Source of the DNA: Lanius collurio
Lineage: Eukaryota; Chordata; Aves; Passeriformes; Laniidae
Length of the DNA stretch: 64,000 bases
Reading direction: 5' to 3'
Assembly: GCA_020086605.1 (NCBI GenBank)
Contig: JACBWW010000003.1
Location: forward strand, 9,256,488-9,320,487
Below, piece after piece: positions 1-13,590 of the stretch. Within the stretch, counting starts at the first letter, position 1. Every line of letters begins with the position of its first letter. The notes beneath the pieces are model-generated. The model saw nothing but the letters and a program-made list of their open reading frames with translations, was not told the DNA's origin and ran no database searches. Made by a program: the position numbers and the translations under genes.

Positions 1-798
1 CAGGTACGATATGTACTCAGAGAAGTCACAATTTGGCTGCTTTGACTGCCATGCATTACAATTAACTTCTAAGAATAGAGACTCATCTTGGGTCAGGCTA
101 AGGCTTCCTGGAGGTTAAGGATAAATGTTGGAATCACATGAGTTTGATTGAAAAAAATGTACTTCAAAATTAGGCTTTGAGGAAACAAGTGTTGAGTTTT
201 GTGACTGGGTTGGTAGGGAGGGTGACATCATTCTCCAGGGAAAGGATCTGTAATGGGTCAGAAAAAAGTATGGCTGAGAACGGCCAGTATAGGGAAACAG
301 ACTCAAGCAGTGGATTATAACAGGTTGTTTCAACATATAAACAGGTTGTTCCTGAATATAAAATCAAGCTCTAGAAAGTTGCCACAAGAAATAAAATATA
401 CAATTTTGCTGAGTAAGAATTATGCATTTCAGATGTTACTTCCTCTTACACAATAAAAATAACTGTTCTGTACATGTTTATCCTATCAGAACAATGGTAT
501 TTCTGTTCCTTGTTGTTTTTGCTTTCCTATTCTTCTCTTTTATCTCATTTGTGTATAGTTTTCTATATTCTTCTCTCACCATTTTGCCTATGACAGATGT
601 TTATTTCCAGCTGCCACAGGCTTCACACTTCTATTTAACCACAAAAATAATAAGTACCAAAATATCTGTGCCGAAGTAGACAATGTTTGAACATCATCAC
701 TAGATTTCACAAACTGCCCAAAATTAGCTAAATCTAAAGCTAAAATACCTTTATTTTTCAATGAAACTGGTTAAGCAGTAGGACCTTTCTCATAAAGG
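1..798. other. Non-coding AT-rich stretch
   Basis: No gene is visible. The ORFs here are short, overlap on both strands, and have no conserved-looking composition. The only structure I see is a degenerate back-to-back duplication of about 20 bases at 317-357, built on the core caggttgtt. Confidence 0.7.
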
Positions 799-932
799 TT
801 GTTGCATCTCTATGTTTGGAGATTTTCAAAAGTTGACAGGACAAGGCCTCAAGCAACCTGATCCAATTTTGATCTTACTTTTAGTAATTTCAACTTTACT
901 TTGAGCAGGAAGCTAACATCCAGATGTCCTTT
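799..932 (+). mobile_element. CR1: Old CR1 LINE 3' fragment
   Basis: This is the 3' untranslated end of a chicken-repeat-1 (CR1) non-LTR retrotransposon. The order of motifs fits the family: a 'tttggagattttcaaaa' block, 'gacaggacaaggcctcaagc', 'aacctgatcca', then 'ctttgagcagg' followed by a degraded 'ggactagatgacc'-like segment. The copy is strongly diverged and lacks the usual terminal octamer-like repeat. It is an immobile fossil in otherwise unique sequence. The motif order supports family membership; the exact subfamily is not assignable by eye. Confidence 0.8.
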
Positions 933-3900
933 TTAACAAAAAAATATTTAGTCCAGAATTTTTTTGTTCTAGATTGCCACAAAAATCATAATGAGAGCAG
1001 TTGTACTGGCTGCAATCAGATCGAAATGGGAAGATTTTCTCTGCTAGAATCTATATAAATGGAAGCTGAGACTGAGGAACCCGGAGGAATTGAGTGGCTT
1101 GTTTTGCTGTTTCTAACAAATCAGTCATTTGCTGTCATGTTTTAGCTGATCTTTCCTTGTAGTTTTAGATCTTTGAACCTGGACAACGGTCCCTTATATT
1201 CTAACAGATACAATAATACATTCAATTCTTTTAGAGGAGCTGCTTATTCAATCACTATTATTTTAATTTACTGAATTATTAGTATTTTGCCTTTAAAATA
1301 AAAATATTCCAAAAGAGGAAGTTGAGGATGGGAGAGAGTGAGTAAGAAGTCCAGAGCAACTTTTGTTTGGATATGAATATGCATGAGAAAAAAGCAACCA
1401 AATTATATTGATGAAACAGAACAAAGATCAATAGCAAAACAAACAGCTCTGTTTGTCCTTACTTATCTCACAGACATAATCAGGAAATTTACCCTGGCAA
1501 AGAAATTGTCCATGAAGAACTTTTCTGCCTACAAGAAAAAAAGATGATGGGAAAAATCAGACTTCTAATAAGAAAGATAAAAATAATAAATGTGTGATAA
1601 CTTTCTGAAACTGATTAAAGCTTTTTGGTGGTGTTTAAGGGGAGACTGTTATTCTTCTACAGAAGCCAAACGGTACTGGCAGATTTATTAAAAAAGTTTA
1701 TGCTATGCAACTTTGACTTCCTCTGAATTGCTAGTGGAGAAAGCACTATGGCAAGATGTTTTGTAATTCTACAGCCTTTGTTGTATGAACTGGCAATTAA
1801 TAATAAGATAACATAAAGTGATTAAGGACTTACATAATTTAGATATGTAAATTGCTTTAATTTTCCATCTGTTCACCCATTAACAATTTCAATTTTTAAT
1901 TTTTAGTAGGAAAGACATTCTTGGAGTAAAAGTTGCTGAGAAGTTGAACATTGAATTCATATTTGCCAGCTGCAGGGACAGTTTTTATTACCAACTAACA
2001 TTTTTTTAAGTAATTTTAAAATATATAGTAGATACATGCCTTTTTTCAACTGTAGGTTTTGGAAGCTCCTTGAGTAACAGCCAGGCTTCTGGCTTGTATT
2101 CTGTTCAAAGAGATTCACTTTTAAAAAATAATATACTGAGATTTTAGATTTGGACTTGAATCTCTTACTGAGAGAGAGATTTTCACCACTATTTAATATT
2201 CTTACTCACATGCCTCGGTCTTTGGACAAATTAGTAAAATGTGATCCTTTACTTCCTTAGTCACTGTGCTAAACTTTTGCTATGAATAGACTTTATGTCT
2301 AGCTTTCAGAACAAGGCACAAGCAGCCTTTTCCCTTATCAAGAAACTTGCTGACAGTTCCTTGGTGCCTGTCCCACCACAGATGTGATGATGAAGAGGAT
2401 GAGCATTTAGAAGAGAGAAGGACCTGACAGAAAGGGGGTGTAGAGGAAAAAGTACTAACCTACAATGCTCTTTCCACTTGCATGTGGATTCATAGGCATA
2501 TGGAATATGTGTCAAATAGCATATAACAAGCACTGATGTACACACAACTCATCTAAGTTGAGACAGGAGTGACAGCTTGAATGAAAAGTATGGAAGGTTT
2601 TATCCAGACAGTTTTCCTTCATTTCTGCTAGCTGACATTCTATGTTCTGATTTTCTATCATTTAAATAAATTAGTGAAGATGCAGTTGAAATAATGCAGT
2701 GTTTGACTATAAGGTCCTTCATTTTTAACATGGCTATAAAAATACAGTTGATATCCTTCAAATTTAAGATGACTCATTCTTACTGGGATGATGCCAGTAA
2801 CTGAGGTTATTAGTGGCATAGGCTGGACAAAACCCAGTAGTTGGGATAAACTGTTCTTGGGAGACAGTTCTCTTTGCATCATTCATGGACATGCATCAAA
2901 CTTACTTAATTTTTTAGTCTGTCACAGAGGTTGCAGAAGAAGTAGAAAATATTTTTAAAGACAATGGCTAATAAAAGTATTAGCCATACATCTTGCAACT
3001 TGTCTTTGTACTAGTGCTTTGATAGTCAAACAGTACATTGCAGTTTGTAAAATGCTTCCATTATTTTAAAACATGAAACTGATTAGTCATTCAAATAAAT
3101 TGTAATTAAATGGGAACATTATGATTATATTATGCTAATGATAGAAGTGTGTTTCAAATGTTTGCAAGTTATTCAAGAGAAAGCATTAGGCAATTAGAAA
3201 AAAATATTAGTGTTTGTTCACACTGAAGTTATCAAGTGACTTGATTTGCATTAACAGTTTTAAACCTCTGTAGTCTCATTCATAATAAATTGCTAATAAG
3301 TAGGAGATATTCTACCAAATGGAGGTACAGGAAAGAAGAAAGAAAGGGCAGAATGTCACTGTTTTAAGATTAAGTGTAACATAATTACTGAAGCAGTCTT
3401 TAGAAGCTGAGGGATTTTGACATTTATGGTAAGTTATTTATTAATGATAGAGCATAATTTTATGGCTGTCATGCAGTTCTGTATGACCTCCCATGAGAGT
3501 TGGTGGAGTGCCACAATAAACATGGACTAGTAATGTTTTCCAGTTTGAAATGCATGAGAAATTTTATGAGGAAGTGGCTCAGTCCTGATTCTTGTGGGTG
3601 CATTACAAAGAAAAAATTTTAAAATGCAAAATGCTTGTACATATAATAAAAGAATAAAATATCAGTGGATAGTTTTGAACATCAAAGAAAAATGACTGTG
3701 AAGCAGTGAAATTCTTTAAAAAGGTTTTGAAAAAAGAAGTAGAAAAGGAATAGAATGTATGAAAACAAATTTTTATTCTTTTGAAGTAAATAGCAGTAAA
3801 GAGCAAAGCAAGGTGGCTAACATAGATGTGTTTTGAATGCTATTCAAAGTGAGACTATGACTGCCAAACAAATACAGAATTCCTCAGTTACAGCAAAATT

Positions 3901-5132
3901 TGCTTCTAAGTCCTCTATTTATTTCATATCATTTCATTTTCTAAATTATGGTTAAATATAATCAGAACTCTGCATATGTTCTGAAACTCCCATAGCCCAT
4001 GTTTTAATATGATTACTTGTCTTTCTGCATAAAATCCTTTTGAAATTGTGTAGCTGTTAGTTATCTATTATTAATGCTTCACAGATCTGAGGAAAGGAAA
4101 TAATTTTTGATTTTCAGGGTGTAGTATGTATTATACAGTAGGTAGGTTCCCAGCAGACTTTCCTTAGTCCGTAAACTTCCACATTAGTCTGGAGTAAAGG
4201 TCATTACTGGGATACATCGCTAACTTTTGTACATGCAAAAACCCTGATGAAAGACAATATACGTAACAAAAGTGCTAAACTGTTGGAATGTGTGTGAAAT
4301 GAGTGATCTTAGACTTACAAAACTTACCAGCTGAGCTATAATGTGATGTGGAAACATTTTTTTCCTCTAAAACTTCATGAATTCAGTGCTTGTAGCTTTT
4401 TTCCTTTTTCTTCTGTTGTTGTCTCAGTGATGTTATGTTGCTAGGAGTCAGAGTAAATAAGGATGTAGCATGTTCTAGATTAAAGCTTGCAAGAGCTGTA
4501 TAGGAGGAAATCTGAGCAAGTGAAATCTCAGTGTTAATCTTTAAAACTTTAAAGTCTTATTAATGAACTTTGGCTGAAATATAAAATGGATGACAATGAT
4601 TCTAGGAAAACAGGGTTCGATATAAAGTTAGTGTTGTTATCAAACATAAGGATTCTGCCATTGGTGACTTGGAAGTCATCCAAGTCAATAGAAATTTGTT
4701 TATTCAGCTTGAAAAGCCTTGGATATGGAGGACACAAAATAATGTAGGACTGAGTCCATTGTATTACAGTGCTCCAGTTGTGTGTGGCAGCTTTGAGCAG
4801 ATGAAGTTCTTTATTGTTTTGGCTTTGAACTAATCTGAAATTGATATACTTAATGAGTCCAAATAGGCCTGTTTGCTTGGGAATAGCGATTAAAATTGTT
4901 AACATAGTAATTTGTATCTTGGGGTATTTCTGTAAGAAGGAAACACTTGCCATTAATCTTATTGAGAGGAAATACAGTAATTTGAAAATATTTATAGGAC
5001 GTGGGAGATACAGACTGAATTCCCTGTTCTACCTGAATAAAACCACTTGTAAGGACGAGCTCTTTTACTCTTCCATTACATGTTGTGCTAATAAATTATT
5101 AGCTTATTGTTGAACTTGTATATTGTACGTGT

Positions 5133-5189
5133 TAATCTGAGCAAAGTTTTATATCTTTCCTAATCTGAGCAAAGTTTTGTATCTTTTCC
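5133..5189. repeat. Tandem duplication, 28/29-bp unit
   Basis: Two adjacent copies, 5133-5160 and 5161-5189, share the core taatctgagcaaagtttt. They differ by one substitution and one extra T. The near-identity points to a recent local duplication, as by replication slippage. Confidence 0.95.
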
Positions 5190-8100
5190 ATCCCTCACGA
5201 CACTAGCCTAATATGTAAAATTTTCTTCAAAAAACATAAATATTCATGTTGGAAGAAAATATTTAAATGTAAGGAACTAAGCATACTGTAAAATAATGAT
5301 ATTGAGTAGTCAAACTACTCTCAGTTCTCTTTTTGCTGATTTTAGTGCTAATGCAGGCCTGAAAACATTGAGATGTAAGTTACTACGAACAAGCACAACT
5401 TGCTGACATCCCATTATCCAGGATGTGATTATTCCCAATTAACTAACTATTATGTGTGACCTACAGTTTGAAAAAGACCAAAAACATAGTGCAAGTGGGT
5501 GAAATATCAGAATTCCAATTATAACGTAAAAAAACTGACTATGAACAAGGTTGTCTAATGTTAAACATTTATAGTGGGGTGTTTATTCATGGGAGGTTAT
5601 GTATCTACATCTGGCTTCTACAAAAAGTGTAATTAATCCATATCTACAGTTCCAGCTTACATGAATCGCTAATAAAAGTAATAAAAAGCATTGTCAAATT
5701 ACTGTCACTGAAATGTTAATTTTGTCATTCACAGAACAAAACACATTAGGGACCGGAGCAATGTAAACTTCTGGTTTCAACAACTGATTGCTCTAACAAA
5801 TTACACTATATCCTGGGAGATATACTGGGAGAGAAAGTTATGTAAAGGAAATATCTGCAAAGGACAAAAATCTAATTTTAATCTTGGTATCATATGTATA
5901 AATATATAAACAACCTTTAAGCCATGCTGCAGACAGATGCTTTAAGATGATTGCTCAGGCTTCACTTGCACTGACAGACGTGATTCACTTCTGTGATTGC
6001 ATAGCAGCTGACATAATGGCAGGAGGAACAATAAACTGAAAAATCACAGATTCTAGATTGATTGTATATCTTCTGTAGCACTCTTCACACACACAAATAG
6101 TGTTTATTAGATGTGATGCTGTAACTTGGTTAAGGGTAGGCAGATTTTAGTAACCTCTAAATTCCTTCCCAGTGTTGATGACCCAGGGCATTTGACTGAA
6201 GCTGTAAAAGATGTTTGTTCAGTTGCATTGTGTTTTGTGACAGACATGATTTATTAAGGCCAGTATTATAACTAATGTAGTACCTGAAAATTGAATGCAC
6301 CATGCAGTCACAAAAGGGTAAAAGTGACTTTCTTTTGATGTAAACATTTCAGCATCCAAGAAAACACGCCCAGAGTAAGTCAATAGAATATCTATGAGCT
6401 AGACACCTCACAGTAAGTGGCTTTTCTGTGAAAGGGACTTGCTTTCAATGAGATTTGTGTTTCTGAGTCCTTCATGATGTCTTGTAAATTTTTAATTTGA
6501 GACCTGCTCCTAAACTGATATTATCCTCATTATATCTCTGTTCTGTGTTTATAAACTAATGATTACACCCCCAAACAATTTGATGAGGTAACTGTGAAGC
6601 TTAATTAGGTCATGGTGTGTGGTGTTCTGAAAATGCAAAATGATGCAATAAAAGGTTGTCTGTATCTTACTCAATGTTTAATACCACCGCTTGTCCCAAT
6701 ATAACTTTTTTTTCCTCCAGGTAGAATGTCATAAAAAGTTCATTACGTCTTTCCCCATCTATTCTTTTCTAATGGACTTGTGTGGAAAACACAGTTCCTT
6801 AAACAGATTTCTTCGTTTTGTGTGTGGTGCAAGTGGCCTACAACACATTACTTGAGATTTATCATTCAGAGAAAATATCACAGTATCTTGTAGTTTGCCA
6901 AACAGCATCAGAGACTATACACCTATTATTGTGCTTGTTATAGTTATTCAAGCATGACAGGTTTTCAGCTGAGTGGTTTAGAGGCTTTTTAATGTTTGAG
7001 GATTTCTAACAGCACATTTGAGTTTCTCTGTTAACTTCCACAGAACTCAGCTGATTGGCATTTCTACAGAGCTCACACACAATTATGCTATGGTTTTATG
7101 GGATATTTCATGGTTCATGCACTGAGTCAATATTCTATCTGATGTTGAATATTGTACCACCAAAATTAAACATCTATTTCAGCCTTTAACTTTTTCTGTC
7201 TTTGTATGAAAATGTTTGGTAGGGAGAAAAGGTGTTCTCTCTACATATCAAAGATTAACTGTTTCTCACTCTCAAAAAGTTTTTAATTGCTTTTTTTTTG
7301 TTCTTATGATGGTCTTCTAGAACAGTTAGGAATTGGCATTGCATATTTATTTAGAGTTTTTAAGAAGCTTTAAAGTCTCTATTATATGCATTTTCCTATG
7401 TACATCTGATGAGCTGCTTTCTCTTTTGTGGTGCTAAAGGAGATGTTCTCCAGGATAAGTTATTATATTATGCTACTCTGTGCCAGTGGTGAAAGGTGGA
7501 CATTTCCATTCAAGTGTTTAGTTACCACTGATTTGGTTAATCACACTGAGTTTAACTCTTTGGTTACACCTGAAAGAGAATTTGTCATAATTATGTTTTA
7601 GGTTGTCTTTTCAATTAGTATAATAAATGTTGGATTGATTCCAGGTATCAGGAATTGATTTGAATTATTCCTGCTGTAACCTGTCCAGCAGCTGAAGATA
7701 GGGATCACCATGTAGGATTTGGGGTCTGTTTTCCTTGCACCTTGCCATTCCTTTTGCAGCTGTGCTGCCCTTTGCTTACATCATGTTGCCTCTGCCTGCA
7801 GCACTTCCTTGGAAAACAGGGCATGTGATAGGTCCAGAATTTGCAAAATACACATAATTTTATATTCTTTTCAAACCACTAACAAAAATCTAAGACTATT
7901 TTCAAATGTAATTTGAGTTGACTAATGCTGATGTTAGTATAGCTCCACTTCATTGTTTAGCACTTTGAAAGTATGGTGCTCTTGTATGTAAATTCAGATT
8001 CAGGCAACTGAGTAATTTTCTCCAAGTACTGTTTGGACTAGGCTACAATGAACTGAAGTTCATATGAATTGTAAACTTAAAAGGACGACCAGGTTTTTAT

Positions 8101-9285
8101 TTCAATCAGACAGAAACAACCGTGATATTTCAGTGTGTGGCTATGGGCTCATATGGAATGGTTTGACCTACATTTAATGGCTCTATATCCCTAAGTAATA
8201 GCTCTAGAGCAGTCCTCATGATGGCTTTTGTAATGAAACAGACATATTTTTCCTAAATTTTGGATTAAGTTTTGTTAAACAATAATTTTGTACCATCTCC
8301 TTTTTTTTTTTGCTATTTTATTGGTTACTAGTCTTAAAGTAATTTTAGTATTTAGCTTTAGGCAGACTTTGGAGTAGTGTAATTTTTTGCTTTCCTTTAT
8401 GCCCTTCCCTCTTTTCTATGAACTCTTTCCCTGGCTGACTGTGCTCCAACTTCCATTTTACCCTAATCTGCATAGTTCACAGCCATTCATCTCTAATAGG
8501 CTTTCAGAATTGCCATCACATCACTGTTTAAACTCTGAGCTCTCCAGGTTCCTCCAGATATTTTTCATAAATGCCAGGCTCCAGTTTTGATACAATAATT
8601 ACTAACATACAGCTAATAAGCAAGTGCAGGAACCAAGATAGGTGAATTCACAACCTTGTTGCACTAGAACAGAGGGGGAAAAAGCAGCATATACATGATG
8701 TAAGTACAACAGCTTTGAGCTAAATGTTAGACCTTTTATACTCAGAAACCCTTGTTCCCTGCATGTGCTATACAACAAATCATTAACCTAACAGTGGTAT
8801 TCTGGAATCCAATTTGAATTTTGCTATCTATATCACAGTTGCTAATTTCCTTCATTAGTCTTTTTCTTGAATTTTTCTGTTGAGAATCTTTTGAAGTCTG
8901 TGTATATTTAACCATACTACTCACTCCTCTGATCTCTTATTGTCATTTCCTTGAAGCTAATTAGATTTATCTTGTATTATATCTTCAGAAATCCCCTCTG
9001 AAAATTGGAGCAGTTTGTGCATATATCTGAGCTTCCTTTCCTTGAAATATTATTTTAGGCCTAATGTTGTATCAAAAAACCCCAAAACCCATTTATTTCT
9101 TTTTCATATAATGAGGCCTTGTTAAGTTTGCCTTGTCACAGTTGGAAAAAATCCATACAAAAAACTTACTAAAATTTTTGAGAAATGTCCAGTCTCAGGA
9201 AATGAAATCCATTGTTATAGGGAATACATCACAAGAGTATCACCAGCTTCTACTAGCTCCGTTGATATAATAACATGGAGCTCTT

Positions 9286-9320
9286 AAAAAAAAAAAAAAA
9301 GGGGAGAAAAGAAAAAAAAA
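9286..9320. repeat. A-rich low-complexity tract
   Basis: A run of about 15 A is followed by ggggagaaaag and a second run of A. It is simple low-complexity DNA. It could be the relic of a retroposed poly(A) tail, but no parent sequence is recognisable upstream. Confidence 0.85.
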
Positions 9321-10995
9321 GTGTACAGTGCTTTTTTAAAATTTTTGTTATCACTGATGGTTGGTTTTGGTTGCAGAGGGTAAGCAGCTCAGAGCCAACC
9401 AGGGAAAGATTTCTGCTGTACATGTACATATTCTAGTACCCACAAGGATGCACGAGACAGATTAAAGAACAAGTAAGTGTAGAAAAGTCAGAACTTTGTG
9501 GAAAATGTTTTTTTCCTATCCTATAGACATCTACATTTTCCTGAAAATACCAGTATGAATTTATATATGATAAGTTACTACATCATTACCACCATACCTT
9601 ATTTATTTGATGTGATTAATGCTTTTCGTGCCTGCTAAAAACAAGTTGGAGACTAAAGCTTTGGGAGATGACCTCAGGGGCTGAGAAACCAACTGTATAG
9701 AAAGACTGAGTGAAATTTTGCAGGCACAGAAGTATGCTACTTGGATTACTTCTAAAGAAAATCTAGGTTTGCCCTAGGAAGCAGTGGGAGATAGCTTGCA
9801 AGACACTTTTTTATTAGTTTGTTTGCTGACAATCTCTTTCTGTCTCTGTGGTTTTTCTGTATCTTGGGTGTGAAAGGCCTTGAGGGAGCTGCTCCCTTGC
9901 AATGAAGAAACACTGCTACTCTCAAATGGGGCAAGCATCAGGCCTTGGTTTCCTCTCTCCTCTCAGTGCTGAGGATCTGGAAACAGTCTTCAAATGAATT
10001 TTCTGTGTATCCTCTCTGAATCAGATGCAGAGTAGAGCAATTTCATTCCTTCAGTTGCAAAATTCAATAATCTGTTTTAGCATCCAGTCCTTATTTTGAA
10101 AGTGGGGCAGACTTGCAATGACAGTACCCAATAAACAATTGGGTTTTTTTGTTCAAAAGTAGAACTTGTGTCATACCTTCTGTGCAGCCTAAGGGTAATT
10201 TGTTTGCCATCAGAAATGCTGATTCTGAAAAAGAAACTATTGATATCTGATTTTACTGTCTTAATGTAAACAAATTGAAACTATTGATCAGTGAATGATT
10301 GCTTTATTTTCTGAATTACCTGATCGTATTATTTCTAGGCAGAGGATTTTTTTTTTAATACAGAGTATTTTGTGTCTGACTTATATATGATTTCTATAAA
10401 TATCTCCTTTTTTAAAATTCTCTTCACTGCAGGCTTACTGTAAATTTAGTGCAGTGATTTTAAAGTTCTTGTCCTTATTTTCAAAGCCCTAAATGGCTGT
10501 GGTATTTGACTCATTTTCTCTTCTGCATTTTTTAAGCTGCTAATTACAGTCTGAATCATAAGGTTACTTTTTTTTTCTATACTGTAATTTTGTGAGTTGT
10601 GAGTCACGAAAATTTTGAATCTCTACCCTTTTAGAGATATTGCAGGATCCTTCCTTGCTGCCCACTTGGTGTTCTTATTTAAATACAAGATTGAAGAAGG
10701 AAGTCTTTGCTGCTACTTTTAACTCCATATTTAGTTGTACATGTTCAGTACTTCATAACTTTTTTTTTATTTTTAAGGATAATGTATTATTTTTATAGTT
10801 AGTAAGTCCCCTAAAGTATTATATGAAACAAAATTTGTAGAGTGTATGTAGTGTATGTGTGTAGCGTACGTAATGCTACAGGCAAAATGGTTCAATACAT
10901 TTTCTTTTTATAGAACTTCGGGTAGACTTCAGGCAGTAAAACAATAATTCCTGTATTTCTTGCCATTATCGTATTTTGACAGCATGTTTTTATAT

Positions 10996-11575
10996 CACAG
11001 AACTGTAGAATGGTTTTGGCTAGAAGGAACTCTAGGTTGCTCAAAGCCCCATCCAACCTGAACACTTCCAGGTATCAACAACTTCTTTGCAGCCTGTCCC
11101 ACTGCCTCACCACCCTCACAATAAAGAACTTCTTCCTAATATCTAACCTAAACTCACCCTCTTTCAGTTTGAAGCCATTGTCCCTTGCCTATCACTCCAT
11201 GCCCATGGAAAAACCCCCTCCCCAGCTTTCTTGAGTCACACTTAAGGTACAGGAAAGTGCTCTAAGGTCACCTTGGAACCTTTGCTTCTCCAGGCTGAAC
11301 AACCCCAACTCAGCCTGTCTTCACAGTAGAGATGCTCCAACCCCCTGATCATCTGGACATCAAGGCTGTCCTCTGGAGTGGGTCCAACAGGTCCATGACC
11401 TTCTTATGCTGGGGACCCCAGAACTGGATGCAGCACTCCAGGAGGGGTCTCCTAGGAGTGGATGGGGAGAATCACATCCCTTAAGCTGCTGGTCATGCTT
11501 TTGATGCAGCTCAGAAGACACAACAAAAGTGTTGAGTGTATGTGAAGCACATGTGTTCCTTATGACTCATGTAGC
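10996..11575 (-). mobile_element. CR1: CR1 LINE fragment, antisense
   Basis: The plus strand reads as the reverse complement of a CR1 3' end. It begins with 'cacagaactgtagaatggtt', the inverted terminal signature, and continues with a 'ggaactctaggttgctcaaa' block. It then reaches the region inverse to the end of the second ORF: 'caggctgaacaaccccaact', 'ggggaccccagaactggatg' and 'gcagcactccaggaggggtc'. The final part near 11490-11575 (gctgctggtcatgcttttga, then gactcatgtag) is more degraded. The insertion is truncated at its 5' end, as is usual for CR1. ORFs on the plus strand here, for example at 11010-11234, are antisense artefacts. Confidence 0.92.
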
Positions 11576-13089
11576 TATCTCTCCTAGACTGCAAATATTC
11601 TTACAATTATCATATTGAAGCTAAGAAAATTATCCGGAAGAAGGCATTAAGGCTTAATTGACATATACAAATGTTTGAGGTCCTGTACTGTCTTTACTTC
11701 TTACTCAGAAAAATACTGGTATATACTTCCCATTGAAAGATAACAAAAAGTGATAGTTTTTAGAAGCAATTTCCACAGAAAGCTGAAATGCTTGTATTTA
11801 ATCTTTTTTTTTTTCCCCACTGAAAGAGCAAGTAAGTTTAAATACTGCTAAAGACTAATAAAGAAGGGTTCAATTTATTTATGTGAAAAACTGCTGATTA
11901 AAACCATACATAATCCTAAAAAAAAATAACAAACCTCTAGCTTTCATAAATAGTAATTCAAACTGTTCTTCCTTTCCAAGATCAGCTTAAAAATACGCGA
12001 TTTTAAACATGTGGGAGAAGATTTATTTTCTGATGTTTTCCAATTGTTGTTAACTTGAATAGTTTTTTTAAACTTTTCTTCTGAGAATGTCCTCAGGCTT
12101 TGGTTTTAGGAATGAGAGATTTCAAATTATTCATAATTGTGTGAGATTCACAATAATTGGCAACAACAGAACTTAAAAAAAGACCGAACATGCCCATTTC
12201 TCACTTGCTGTAATGGTCTCCTTTACTCTTATTCCACTATTCTAAGCCTCCTAATAGCCATGTACTTGCCTTACATTATCTTCAATGAGAAACGTTTCGG
12301 TTCCTCTTGGGTAGCTTTGAGATTTCTGTTATCAGCATCAGGCCTCTGTAATTTGGTGGAATGAGAAGCTAAGGGTTAGTAATGGACTGTGATCTCTTCC
12401 TGGGAAGTTTTCCTGACCTGGTTGTGGGGCTGGGGCAAATAAACAACTCATTAGAGGTTAGCAAGGTTACATGAGTCAGCTAACTCACAGTAATTGGGGA
12501 TGCCAAAGCCAATTAGCCCAGAGCTAATATAAAATAATACGAGTGTTTTTATGAAAGGCTAACTTGGTAAGCCACGCACACAGCTATGGATTATGGACTG
12601 TTGCCCATGGTTGGCTTATTTAACTGTGTAAAATCATTTATCTCTATTTGATTTTCAGTCTTATGTTCTCCTTCCAGAAAAACTAAATGTAGAATATCAC
12701 TTTGACTTAAATTACAAAAATATGTGCTGTTTTAGTAATATTTGATAGCTGTTTTGCTGAAGAACAACTCTGTTGATGAGATACTGTAGATGAAGCGGTC
12801 TGCCTACACCAGCCTCCCTCCTGAAAACCCCATCTCCCAGTGCCTTTTGCACTTCACTGGGAGAATTCTGCTGCTGCCAGCTGACATGAGTTGTCTTTTT
12901 TGGTTTTGTATTGAAAATCATACCAGAATTATTAGAACTCAGACCCTGCAGGTACATGTGCTAGGTGCTGTAGTTAAAGTGTGGGAAGATACTATTGTTG
13001 CCGTGAGAAACAAGACAACACTTGTTTTCTTAAAATAAATAAATTAATTAAAAGCAAGAAAATTAACAAAAATAGTTAAAAATTAAAAT
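11576..13089. other. Non-coding stretch with possible conserved element
   Basis: No gene is recognisable. The sub-segment at 12400-12620 is denser in transcription-factor-like words than its surroundings and is listed separately. The last 60 bases before 13089 are an A-rich tract of short aaataaat and aattaat words bordering the GC-richer island. Confidence 0.6.
12400..12620. promoter_or_regulatory. Candidate conserved non-coding element
   Basis: This stretch breaks from the surrounding low-complexity AT-rich DNA. It contains a MARE/AP-1-like word (tgagtcagc), homeodomain-type words (caattag, taattgg, cattaga) and an AP-1-like neighbour within about 220 bases. That density resembles developmental enhancers. 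It is inference only: conservation cannot be seen from one sequence, and such words occur by chance in AT-rich DNA. Confidence 0.3.
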
Positions 13090-13590
13090 TTGGATCCGAT
13101 GGCTCAGTCTAAAGGCCCCAGGAATGCAGGCGATCCAAAGATCTTTTGGCCCTTTTTGGGCTCTGGACCACCAGGAAGGAATACTGGCAGTGCTGAGCTG
13201 ACTTTAGTTGGTCTAAAGTCAATTATTTATGATTGGCTTCTTGTGGAAGCTGGCCTGTACTCACCACTGAGCTCCACCAATGGCTACTTCCATTTGGCTA
13301 AGCGCCATCCTGGCTCTGTGCACCCCATTTTATAAGGTTTGAGCTCCACCCCGTTCCACCCACAGCCCATCCACATGGTCCATGGTGATGGGTGGGATGT
13401 AAAGGTGGGATAATCTCAGCCCACCAATGGCTCGCTGGTGTCCAGAGGGTGATGTTACTCTTTTCCAAAGGCAGGAAAATCTCCTAATTGAAATTCAGGT
13501 TGCCATGGAGCTGAATTGCAGGGTAACCGTTGGGAGCTAAAAATAGTCTGGGGCAGTTATGAACCTGGGTTTCTGAGTTTATTCCAAGGT
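13090..13590. mobile_element. GC-rich island, possible old LTR
   Basis: About 500 bases are clearly richer in G and C than both flanks. Read on the minus strand there is a good TATA box (TATAAAA, complement of 13328-13334). An inverted CCAAT box (plus-strand ccaat at 13424-13428) lies about 90 bases upstream of it. A second ccaat is at 13277-13281, and the phrase gagctccacc occurs twice, near 13270 and 13340. A promoter-like block inside repeat-poor AT-rich DNA fits an ancient retroviral LTR, but I cannot define TG/CA ends or name a family. Alternatives are a gene promoter or an unrelated repeat. The 81-codon ORF at 13090-13335 is not recognisable. Confidence 0.35.

Larger units (their letters stand above)
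933..10995. other. Long AT-rich non-coding stretch
   Basis: About 10 kb with no recognisable gene, RNA gene or full repeat. It contains many short A/T homopolymer runs, for example an A-rich tract around 9286-9320, and one clear tandem duplication at 5133-5189. The longest ORF is 134 codons on the minus strand at 4549-4953; I do not recognise it and treat it as chance. Sequence like this is typical of avian intergenic or intronic DNA. Confidence 0.7.

Noticed and set aside
4549..4953. 134-codon minus-strand ORF as a gene
   Set aside because: There is no recognisable domain, splice context or promoter, and its composition fits a chance frame in AT-rich DNA.
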